DNA of 5,704 bases. Source: Bacteroidota bacterium (GTDB lineage Bacteria > Bacteroidota > Bacteroidia > Chitinophagales > Chitinophagaceae). The notes beneath the pieces are model-generated. The model was not told the DNA's origin, made no database searches, and saw only the letters and a list, made by a program, of their open reading frames with translations. The position numbers were made by a program, and so were the translations under genes. The stretch spans positions 1-5,704 of the forward strand of contig JAKAJX010000026.1 of NCBI GenBank assembly GCA_021824855.1, given 5' to 3'. Below are positions 1 to 5,704 of the stretch, piece after piece (within the stretch, counting starts at the first letter, position 1; each line of letters starts with the position of its first letter).

Positions 1-1080
1 GGAGCACATCCATCGGCATCTTCAGAATTATTGATGGATGAAAATGATGTTTCATTATATCAACTTATTCAACAAAATCCTTCAGAAATTATTTCCGAAA
101 AAGTATTTAAGCAGTTTGGAGAGTTACCCTATTTATTAAAAATATTAGATGTAAAAGATATGCTAAGCATTCAAGTACATCCTACAAAATCTGCTGCTGT
201 TAAAGGTTTTGAAGAAGAAGAAGCTGCCGGAATACCTATCAATGCTCCATATCGTAATTACAAAGATAAAAATCATAAACCCGAAATAATGGTTGCTTTA
301 AGTGAATTTTGGTTGTTACATGGATTTAAGCACCCTGATAAATTAGAAAAAATTTTAGAAGATATACATGAGTTTAATATTCTATTGCCCTTATATCGAA
401 AACAAGGAATAAAGGCATTATATCAGTTTGTAATGGAAATGAATCAAGATGAGATAGATACGATGCTGATAGGGTTAGTAAAAAATGAAATTAGAAAGAA
501 AGAAGCAGGAGAATTAACAAAAGCAAATGAAGGTTGGTGGGTATGTAAATTATTTGAAGGCGATAAACCTATTAAAAACGTTGATAGAGGAATTTTTTCT
601 ATTTACTTTTTTAATATTGTAAAAATAGAAAAAGGAGAAGCTATATTTCAAGGAGCCGGCATACCGCATGCATACTTAGAAGGACAAAATGTAGAGCTAA
701 TGGCTAATAGCGATAATGTATTGCGTGGTGGATTAACGCCTAAGCATATTGATGTGCCCGAATTAATGAAACATATTTTGTTTGAAGGTATTAAACCTAA
801 TATATTAAAGGGAAATGAGGTGGGAGTGGGAGAAAAAAATTATCCTTGTCCTGTGGCCGATTTCGGTATTAATAAAATAGAGTTAGAAGCTACGAATTAT
901 GGTGCTTTATCTTCCTCATTTGAAATAATTATTGCTATTGAAGGAGGGTGTATTGTGAATGCCAATACCGATAATATTGTAATAAAACAGGGCGAAGCCA
1001 TAGCTATTTTACCCAATACGCATTATAGTATCAATTCATCCGGTCATTGTTTATTGTTTAAGGCTTTTGTACCTTCGTAA
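1..1080 (+). CDS. manA: Mannose-6-phosphate isomerase, class I (5' end missing)
   Basis: This cytosolic zinc enzyme interconverts mannose 6-phosphate and fructose 6-phosphate, linking glycolysis to GDP-sugar and glycan synthesis. The frame is open from base 1 and gives 359 visible residues. The visible protein begins GAHPSASSEL, a conserved block that lies roughly 40 residues inside relatives, so the true start is left of the window; the TTG at 31 is an internal leucine codon. Type I hallmarks follow in order: SIQVHPTK with metal ligands Q58 and H60, HKPEIM with ligand E95, GIPHAYLEG with ligand H223, and the signature SDNVLRGGLTPKH around residues 237-249 with R242 and K248. The remaining C-terminal part fits the small cupin-like domain of the family. 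The reading frame is intact and all metal ligands expected of the family are present. The DUF6580-like gene follows on the same strand but has its own promoter. The family call is firm; manA is the general symbol for it. Confidence 0.95.
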   Translation, partial: GAHPSASSELLMDENDVSLYQLIQQNPSEIISEKVFKQFGELPYLLKILDVKDMLSIQVHPTKSAAVKGFEEEEAAGIPINAPYRNYKDKNHKPEIMVALSEFWLLHGFKHPDKLEKILEDIHEFNILLPLYRKQGIKALYQFVMEMNQDEIDTMLIGLVKNEIRKKEAGELTKANEGWWVCKLFEGDKPIKNVDRGIFSIYFFNIVKIEKGEAIFQGAGIPHAYLEGQNVELMANSDNVLRGGLTPKHIDVPELMKHILFEGIKPNILKGNEVGVGEKNYPCPVADFGINKIELEATNYGALSSSFEIIIAIEGGCIVNANTDNIVIKQGEAIAILPNTHYSINSSGHCLLFKAFVPS

Positions 1081-1104
1081 TTCACATATTGAGGAAAATA
1101 GAAC

Positions 1105-1134
1105 TTGGGCAAATGCCTTTTACAACTATTTTTG
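1105..1134 (+). promoter_or_regulatory. Bacteroidota-type promoter for the DUF6580-like gene
   Basis: TTG at 1105-1107 is followed by 19 bases and then TATTTTTG at 1127-1134. This matches the Bacteroidota -33 (TTG) and -7 (TAnnTTTG) elements at a normal spacing. Transcription would begin near 1138-1142, leaving a leader of only about 10-14 bases before the ATG at 1152. It sits in the 71-base gap after manA and would exclude the two upstream in-frame starts (TTG 1089, ATG 1113). It is a match by eye, and such AT-rich motifs do occur by chance. Confidence 0.55.
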
Positions 1135-1151
1135 CTTTAAATACCATTGAA

Positions 1152-1721
1152 ATGAAATTAAAAGGACGACTTTTATTATTTGCCTCTTTATTAGTAGTGT
1201 TGGCAACAGCGTCAAAACTATTTTTTGCTCCTAAAATAGAATGGAGTGGGTTTTCGCCCATTATTGCAATTGCCTTGTTTTCGGGCATGGTGGTTGGAAA
1301 TAAGCGAAAATCATTTTTATATCCTTTAGTAGCTTTATTTTTAAGCGATGTAATTATACAAATATTGTATCTAACAAATTTGTTTCCTTTTGCAGGTTTT
1401 TATTCTTTTCAGCTTTTAAATTATTTTCTATTATTAATTTCTGTGTTTATTGGTTGGGCTTTAAAGGGAAATAATTACATGAAAATTATTTCTGGTGTAT
1501 TTCTTTCACCTACTATATTTTTTATTGTTTCTAATTTCTTTGTATGGGCCACACATGGCGGTTATAACAGAGCAATGAATTTTGGTGGATTAATACAATG
1601 TTTTGTTGATGGAATGCCTTTCTATAAAAATTCTTTAATTGCTACGGTTATATACATTCCTGTTTTAATTGGCTTGTATAATTATGTGGTAGAAAAAAGT
1701 TATAGAGTAACGCTAAAATAA
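1152..1721 (+). CDS. DUF6580-like integral membrane protein, function unknown
   Basis: This is a very hydrophobic protein of 189 residues with about six likely membrane helices near residues 7-25, 33-50, 55-74, 86-104, 111-132 and 160-179. It resembles the uncharacterised DUF6580 family: GFSPIIAIALFSG at 33-45, LFLSD at 62-66, SNFFVW at 127-132 and a GL..C....PF..N pattern at 146-160. The compact six-helix shape recalls substrate-binding (S) components of ECF vitamin or metal transporters, but that is only an inference; no transporter partner genes are in the window. I chose the ATG at 1152 because it directly precedes the first helix and a good promoter lies at 1105-1134. The same frame is open further up, so TTG 1089 (210 residues) or ATG 1113 (202 residues) are possible but less likely. 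No clear Shine-Dalgarno is seen. The gene ends at a shared terminator facing rnhA. Confidence 0.8.
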   Translation: MKLKGRLLLFASLLVVLATASKLFFAPKIEWSGFSPIIAIALFSGMVVGNKRKSFLYPLVALFLSDVIIQILYLTNLFPFAGFYSFQLLNYFLLLISVFIGWALKGNNYMKIISGVFLSPTIFFIVSNFFVWATHGGYNRAMNFGGLIQCFVDGMPFYKNSLIATVIYIPVLIGLYNYVVEKSYRVTLK

Positions 1722-1739
1722 AATAATGGCAGTAAGTAT

Positions 1740-1769
1740 AAAAAAAACATCTTTTTAGATGTTTTTTTT
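1740..1769. terminator. Bidirectional intrinsic terminator between converging genes
   Basis: A perfect inverted repeat pairs 1740-1752 with 1757-1769 around a TTTT loop. The core is ACATCT/AGATGT, flanked by a run of 8 A on the left and 8 T on the right. Each strand therefore reads a hairpin followed by a T-run, so it can end transcripts of the DUF6580-like gene (+, stop at 1721) and of rnhA (-). The rnhA stop codon (complement of 1768-1770) overlaps the outer edge of the hairpin. Confidence 0.85.
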
Positions 1770-2235
1770 ATGGGTTTTCCTCTTCATATACCGAGTCTAT
1801 TAATAAATTATTTCCATCTGCCGCAGTTGTAGCTAATTCATCGCAGCGATTATTAAATATATTATTTGCATGGCCTTTCACCCATTTAAATTGGATGGTA
1901 AAATGTTTTGATAGCTCATTGTATTGAAGCCATAAATCTTTATTCTTTTTTCCTCCTTTAAAATTTGTTTTAATCCAACCTTCTAACCATTTTTTTTCAA
2001 CTGAATTGATTACATATTGGCTATCGGTGTATATTGTTAAAGGAATATTTTTTTTAGTAAGCGATTGTAATGCCACAATAATTGCCATTAATTCCATTCT
2101 GTTATTCGTTGTTCTTCTATAACCCGCCGATATTTCTTTTCGGTGATTTCCCCAAATTAGCACAATACCATATCCGCCCGGACCCGGATTGCCACGCGAA
2201 GATCCATCTGTATAAATGTGTAACGAATGCTGCAT
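1768..2235 (-). CDS. rnhA: Ribonuclease HI
   Basis: This cytosolic endonuclease cuts the RNA strand of RNA-DNA hybrids (R-loops, primer remnants) using two divalent metal ions. Starting at the ATG at 2235 it has 155 residues, the same length as the E. coli enzyme. All active-site residues are visible: D10 in YTDGSS, E48 in NNRMEL, D71 in YTDSQYV, H122 in VKGHA and D132 in NNRCDEL. The basic protrusion used for hybrid binding is present (WIKTNFKGGKKNKDLW, about residues 87-102) and is about three residues shorter than in E. coli. A TTG at 2244 would add only three residues and is not needed; the ATG puts D10 and E48 at the E. coli numbers. The gene is 68 bases downstream of the PhzF-like gene on the same strand, with no hairpin between, so read-through from it is possible. 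I saw no convincing separate promoter in that gap. Confidence 0.96.
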   Translation of the reverse strand: MQHSLHIYTDGSSRGNPGPGGYGIVLIWGNHRKEISAGYRRTTNNRMELMAIIVALQSLTKKNIPLTIYTDSQYVINSVEKKWLEGWIKTNFKGGKKNKDLWLQYNELSKHFTIQFKWVKGHANNIFNNRCDELATTAADGNNLLIDSVYEEENP

Positions 2236-2303
2236 AATAGGCAATAAGTGTGTTATGAAGAAAGCATATTTTTTAATGTAGTGCTTATAATTTTATACAA
2301 TTC

Positions 2304-3086
2304 TTATAAATAAAAAAATCCTTTCATGTACAAAATTGCTTTACCGGAAATTACTACGCGATTGCCTTTATTTTCACACCATAATGTTCCACCTCGTTTA
2401 GAAATTTGTTTAGCTACTAAAATATCTTTTTTAAGTTCTTTACTCCAATAAGGAATTAAACTGCTATGGGCCGATCCTGTTACAGGATCTTCGCCTATCA
2501 CCGAATTAGGAACAAAAAATCGAGAAACAAAATCACAATCATTTCCTTTTGCTGTTACAATAAAACCCAGTGTGTCAACTTTATTTAACCATTCAAAATC
2601 GGGTTTAAACTTTCTAACTTCATCTTCTGTATTATACACCAAAAGATAATCTCTGGATTTTAATATGTGTTTGGGATGAATATTAATTCCTTCTATTAAT
2701 GCAACAGGTGGATTGGCAGGTTGTGGAGCTCGAGCAGGAAAATCCATCTGTAATACATCTTCTTTTTTGGTTACATATAACGATCCGCTTTTGCTTTCGA
2801 AATGGATAGTTTCTTTATTGTATTGTAACTCAGTAAAAATAATAAAAGCAGCAGCTAATGTTGGATGCCCAGCTAAATCAATTTCCAATTCGGGAGTAAA
2901 CCATCTGATATGAAAAATATCGTTTTGTTGTACAAAAAATACAGTTTCTGATAAATTATTTTCCATTGCCAATTGTTGCATGGTTTCTGTTGAAAGCCAT
3001 TGTTGTAGCGGACAAACCGCTGCAGGATTGCCTCCAAATAGATGATCGGTAAAGGCATCTACCTGATAAATTGTATAGGGTTGCAT
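2304..3086 (-). CDS. PhzF-family isomerase/epimerase-like protein
   Basis: The protein has 260 residues, a usual length for the PhzF family, which has two similar diaminopimelate-epimerase-like halves with the active site between them. Family marks visible are VDAFTDHLFGGNPAAV at residues 9-24, NLSETVF with the expected catalytic acid E47 (equivalent to E45 of phenazine enzyme PhzF), DLAGHPTLA at 70-78, and GEDPVTGSAH at 198-207 in the second half. The start is the ATG at 3086, directly before the usual N-terminal strand (YTIYQVDAFT). PhzF itself isomerises dihydro-hydroxyanthranilate in phenazine synthesis, but no phenazine genes are here and most bacterial homologues have unknown substrates, so I give no gene symbol. 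It follows the M16 peptidase on the same strand after a terminator hairpin; a short inverted repeat lies between that hairpin and the start codon. Family assignment is firm, the reaction is unknown. Confidence 0.92.
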   Translation of the reverse strand: MQPYTIYQVDAFTDHLFGGNPAAVCPLQQWLSTETMQQLAMENNLSETVFFVQQNDIFHIRWFTPELEIDLAGHPTLAAAFIIFTELQYNKETIHFESKSGSLYVTKKEDVLQMDFPARAPQPANPPVALIEGINIHPKHILKSRDYLLVYNTEDEVRKFKPDFEWLNKVDTLGFIVTAKGNDCDFVSRFFVPNSVIGEDPVTGSAHSSLIPYWSKELKKDILVAKQISKRGGTLWCENKGNRVVISGKAILYMKGFFYL

Positions 3087-3087
3087 A

Positions 3088-3104
3088 ACTAATCTTTTAT
3101 TAGT
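3088..3104 (-). repeat. Short inverted repeat next to the PhzF-like start codon
   Basis: ACTAAT and ATTAGT form a perfect 6-base inverted repeat around a 5-base spacer, one base upstream of the start codon at 3086. It could be a small operator or a weak hairpin over the ribosome-loading region. At this length in AT-rich DNA it may also be chance. Confidence 0.3.
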
Positions 3105-3112
3105 AAAACATA
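3105..3112 (-). promoter_or_regulatory. Possible -7 element for the PhzF-like gene
   Basis: Read on the - strand this is TATGTTTT, one base off the Bacteroidota TAnnTTTG element, and it lies about 18 bases upstream of the start codon at 3086. The nearest upstream TTG (3129-3127) leaves only 14 bases between the elements, shorter than usual, so support is weak. Confidence 0.25.
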
Positions 3113-3141
3113 AAAAAACCTGTAGTCAAAACTACAGGTTT
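3112..3141 (-). terminator. Intrinsic terminator of the M16 peptidase gene
   Basis: AAACCTGTAGT (3116-3126) and ACTACAGGTTT (3131-3141) form a perfect 11-base stem with a 4-base loop. On the - strand the stem runs into a tract of seven T (complement of 3112-3118, the first three being part of the stem). It begins about 20 bases after the peptidase stop codon at 3162, as expected for a Rho-independent terminator. On the + strand only AAAATGG follows, so it should act mainly in the - direction. It separates the peptidase transcript from the PhzF-like gene. Confidence 0.85.
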
Positions 3142-3161
3142 AAAATGGTTCGATTGAAGTA

Positions 3162-5704
3162 TTATTTAAAATCTCCTGCGTAAATTAATATCATTTTATC
3201 CGGGTTAATATATTTTTTTAGTGCTTCATTTACTTGCAAAACCGTTAATGCTTTTACGTTATTTTCTAATTTTGTAGATTCTGATAAATCTTTATTATCT
3301 GCTAAAAATGAACTTAGTTTTTGTGAAAGATAATTATCTAAGCCTAAATATGTTTTGCGTTGTTGTAGCCAGCTTGCTACCGATTTCTTTAATTCATCTT
3401 CTTTAAAACCATCTTTTAAAGCTTTATTAATTTCGTCGCGTAAAGCACTATCTAATCTGTTTTTGAATGCAGGATTAAATATTGCATAAACACCCCAAGA
3501 TGAAGCTTCGTATTTTGCACTAACATTCAGATAAGATCCGGCACCATAACTCATGCCTTCATTTTCTCTTAAACGATTAGGAATGCGTGATGATAGAAAA
3601 GCGCCGCCGCCTAATAATTCGTTGGCCATTTCCAATGCCGGAAAATCGGCATCAGAATCTTTTATTTTTATATTAATACCACCAATGCACATGGCATTCT
3701 TTTTATCGGGAGTGCGTATTGCTTCTGTATTTTCCTTTGTTTCAAAATACTTTTCTTCTATTTCTGTGTAAGAGCTTTTGCTGTTGAATTTAGAGAAAGA
3801 AGTTTCAAAAAATTCTCTAATCTTATCCGGCTCTATGCCTCCTACAAAAGAACCAACACCATTATTTATTCCATAAAATTCTGCATAAAATTTTTTAAGG
3901 TCATCCACACTAACAGCAGCTAATTCGCTTAAAGACTCATCTACATTTTTAGGATAATACGGATGACCTTTAGGATATAAGGAAGTTTTTTTAGAGAAGG
4001 CAGTAATGGCTACTGATTGTGGATCGCTTTTACTTGACTCTAACTCACCTTTCATATTGAGAACAGCTTTATCAAATTCGTTTTTATCAAACGAAGGATG
4101 CCATAAAATTTCTTTTAATAATAGTAATGTAGAATCTAAATTATTTTTATCGGAATTGATAGAAATGAATACAGTTCCGGCATTTCCCGAAAAATTAATA
4201 GAACTTTTTAATTTATCTAAAGCATCATTAATATCTTTTTTGCTTAAAGTGGTTGTGCCACTTTTCAGCATTTGAGCGGTAAGCTCGGGTATTAATCCTT
4301 TGTTAGATAAACTTTTTTCGTTACCAAATCTTAATTGAATATTGGCATATACTTTATCGCCTTTAGTAGATTTTTTTAATAAAGCATATTTAAAACCATT
4401 TGATAGTTTACCGTAAATAGTATTCTTCTTAATATTATCAATAGTGGCTTCAAATGCAGTAGCGGTATTTTGTGTTTGAATAGTTTTTCCTTTGTAATCT
4501 TTTGTCAATGCTGCAATGTCTGGGCGTTCCGGTACTATTACTCTTTGAGGGTTTTTATCCGGAATAAATATTCCATAAGTTCTGTTGCTCGATAGATAGT
4601 ATTTTTTTGCAACAGCTTGTACATCGGCTAAAGTTAATTTTTCAACACGGTCTCTATAAATATAATCTAATCTCCAATCGCCTGCACCAATTATTTCTGC
4701 AAGGTTGATACAGAATCTGATTGTATTGGTTTGGATATCGTTAATTTGTTTTAGAAGTGTGTTTTTAGCTCTATTTAATTGTTCTTCTGTAAGCTGCGTT
4801 GTAATTAATTTATCCATTGTAGATAAAAAAACTTGTTTCGCACTATCGAGATTTTTTTCGATAGGAATATCGCAACTGAAATAGGTAAATCCCGGATCGT
4901 ATAAAACTTGGCTCGAGCCTGAAACTTTGGTAGCCAGTTTAGTTTCAACTAATGCTTTGTATAAAATACCCGAAGGGTTATTGGTTAAAATTTCAATTAA
5001 TGCATCGTTAGCAGGATAATCTTTATCGGAAAAGCTGGGTGTATGATATGCCATGCCAATATACTGCATATCTCCATTGCGTTTTAGTTCTACAAAACGT
5101 TCACCATCCTGAGGCGGTTCTACCGTATAAGAAGGTTGTATAATTCTTTTTGGCTTAGGAATATTTCCAAACAATTTACTAATCCAATTCAGTGTTTTTG
5201 CTTCATCAAATTTTCCTCCAACAATTAAAGTAGCGTTATCGGGCTGATAATATTTTTGATAGAATAATCGCAAACTTTCAATTGGCACTCTTTCAATATC
5301 TTCTTTACTTCCAATGGTACTTTTTCCGTAGTTATGCCATAAGTACATGGTGGATAAAATTCTTTCTTGTAAAATATTATCCGGATAATTTTCGCCACTT
5401 TCAAATTCATTTCTTACTACCGAAAATTCTTTTTGTAAATCTTCTTTTTTCATTAAAGAATTTACCATTCTATCGGCTTCCATATCTAATGCCCAATGTA
5501 AATTACTATCACTTGCCGGAAGTACTTCAAAATAATCTGTTCTATCATACCAAGTTGTTCCATTGGCAAAAGCTCCTTTATCGGCAATGGTTTGTTTAAT
5601 ACTCGAAAACTTTTTAGAACCTTTAAATAGCATGTGTTCTAATAAATGGGCCATTCCGGTTTCGCCATATCCTTCCATTCTTGAACCAACATGATATACA
5701 ATAT
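3162..5704 (-). CDS. M16 (insulinase/pitrilysin family) zinc metallopeptidase, N-terminus missing
   Basis: The frame is open to the right edge and gives 846 visible residues; relatives of this single-chain, two-half form (such as PqqL) have roughly 900-950, so the start and any signal peptide lie outside. The visible part begins IVYHVGSR, a typical block just before the active site, so the ATG at 5678 is internal. Zinc ligands form the inverted motif HLLEH (H19, E22 catalytic, H23), with E99 in VVRNEFES exactly at HxxEH-75-E spacing. The first M16 C-terminal-type domain starts near residue 140 (YYQPDNATLIVGG around 150-162). After a linker near 380-425, a second half begins near 430 (LSNGFKY); its HxxEH equivalent is lost (LIPELTAQML), as is normal for the non-catalytic half. 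The substrate-holding R/Y motif is RLRENEGMSYG around 710-720. It probably degrades peptides in the periplasm or envelope, which is inferred since the leader is not visible. A terminator follows the gene. Confidence 0.94.
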   Translation of the reverse strand, partial: IVYHVGSRMEGYGETGMAHLLEHMLFKGSKKFSSIKQTIADKGAFANGTTWYDRTDYFEVLPASDSNLHWALDMEADRMVNSLMKKEDLQKEFSVVRNEFESGENYPDNILQERILSTMYLWHNYGKSTIGSKEDIERVPIESLRLFYQKYYQPDNATLIVGGKFDEAKTLNWISKLFGNIPKPKRIIQPSYTVEPPQDGERFVELKRNGDMQYIGMAYHTPSFSDKDYPANDALIEILTNNPSGILYKALVETKLATKVSGSSQVLYDPGFTYFSCDIPIEKNLDSAKQVFLSTMDKLITTQLTEEQLNRAKNTLLKQINDIQTNTIRFCINLAEIIGAGDWRLDYIYRDRVEKLTLADVQAVAKKYYLSSNRTYGIFIPDKNPQRVIVPERPDIAALTKDYKGKTIQTQNTATAFEATIDNIKKNTIYGKLSNGFKYALLKKSTKGDKVYANIQLRFGNEKSLSNKGLIPELTAQMLKSGTTTLSKKDINDALDKLKSSINFSGNAGTVFISINSDKNNLDSTLLLLKEILWHPSFDKNEFDKAVLNMKGELESSKSDPQSVAITAFSKKTSLYPKGHPYYPKNVDESLSELAAVSVDDLKKFYAEFYGINNGVGSFVGGIEPDKIREFFETSFSKFNSKSSYTEIEEKYFETKENTEAIRTPDKKNAMCIGGINIKIKDSDADFPALEMANELLGGGAFLSSRIPNRLRENEGMSYGAGSYLNVSAKYEASSWGVYAIFNPAFKNRLDSALRDEINKALKDGFKEDELKKSVASWLQQRKTYLGLDNYLSQKLSSFLADNKDLSESTKLENNVKALTVLQVNEALKKYINPDKMILIYAGDFK

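Noticed and set aside
31..33. TTG as a start codon for mannose-6-phosphate isomerase
   Set aside because: The frame stays open to base 1 and encodes the conserved GAHPSASSEL block before it, so this is an internal leucine and the gene is cut by the window edge.
1082..1288. Open frame on the - strand antisense to the membrane protein gene
   Set aside because: It overlaps a convincing + strand gene, has no recognisable motif, and looks like a shadow of the other strand.
2236..2244. TTG start for rnhA giving a 158-residue protein
   Set aside because: The ATG at 2235 gives 155 residues, with D10 and E48 at the E. coli positions; the three extra residues have no support.
2236..2303. A promoter in the gap upstream of rnhA
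   Set aside because: The best -7-like string (TATGCTTT on the - strand, 2268-2261) matches poorly and the nearest usable TTG is 29 bases away, so I could not support a site.
3635..3652. Inverted repeat ATGCCG/CGGCAT
   Set aside because: It lies in conserved peptidase coding sequence (DADFPALE region) and is explained by codon choice.
5282..5599. 105-codon + strand open frame inside the M16 peptidase gene
   Set aside because: It is antisense to the conserved catalytic domain; its aromatic-rich product has no recognisable family and is what the reverse of AT-rich coding DNA gives. The same applies to the shorter + strand frames at 2713-2913, 3553-3771 and 4006-4275.
5676..5678. ATG as the start of the M16 peptidase
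   Set aside because: Eight further codons up to the edge encode IVYHVGSR, a typical conserved block of the family just before HxxEH, so the gene continues beyond the window.
1..5704. A new multi-gene defence, mobile or biosynthetic system
   Set aside because: All five genes fall in known families with unrelated roles, with no transposase, integrase, repeat array or paired toxin/antitoxin-like genes, and similar AT-rich composition throughout by eye.

Overview
The window looks like a piece of an AT-rich chromosome from a member of the Bacteroidota. Three things point there. The mannose-6-phosphate isomerase closely follows the Bacteroidota type I form as I remember it. The one clear promoter is of the Bacteroidota sigma-factor type (TTG, 19 bases, TAnnTTTG). 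There are no obvious Shine-Dalgarno sequences before the starts. A closer placement (for example Chitinophagales or Sphingobacteriales) would be a guess.

Layout: five protein genes fill almost the whole window and form two converging groups. On the + strand, bases 1-1080 hold a type I mannose-6-phosphate isomerase (manA) that is cut by the left edge. It is followed at 1152-1721 by a small polytopic membrane protein resembling the uncharacterised DUF6580 family, with its own promoter at 1105-1134. On the - strand, reading right to left, come a large M16 zinc metallopeptidase (3162-5704, cut by the right edge), a PhzF-family isomerase/epimerase-like protein (2304-3086) and ribonuclease HI (rnhA, 1768-2235). 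The groups meet at a perfect hairpin (1740-1769) that can terminate transcription both ways and contains the rnhA stop codon. A second hairpin with a T-run (3112-3141) separates the peptidase from the PhzF-like gene.

The genes do not form one pathway: sugar-phosphate interconversion, an unknown membrane function, removal of RNA from RNA-DNA hybrids, a small-molecule isomerase of unknown substrate, and protein or peptide turnover in the envelope. No stretch longer than about 75 bases lacks a gene. I see no tRNA, rRNA, insertion sequence, CRISPR array, phage gene or sign of recent transfer. This is an ordinary housekeeping region and I found no evidence of a new multi-gene system. The points most worth a second look are the promoter that corrects the start of the DUF6580-like gene, that uncharacterised membrane protein itself, and the compact terminator architecture.
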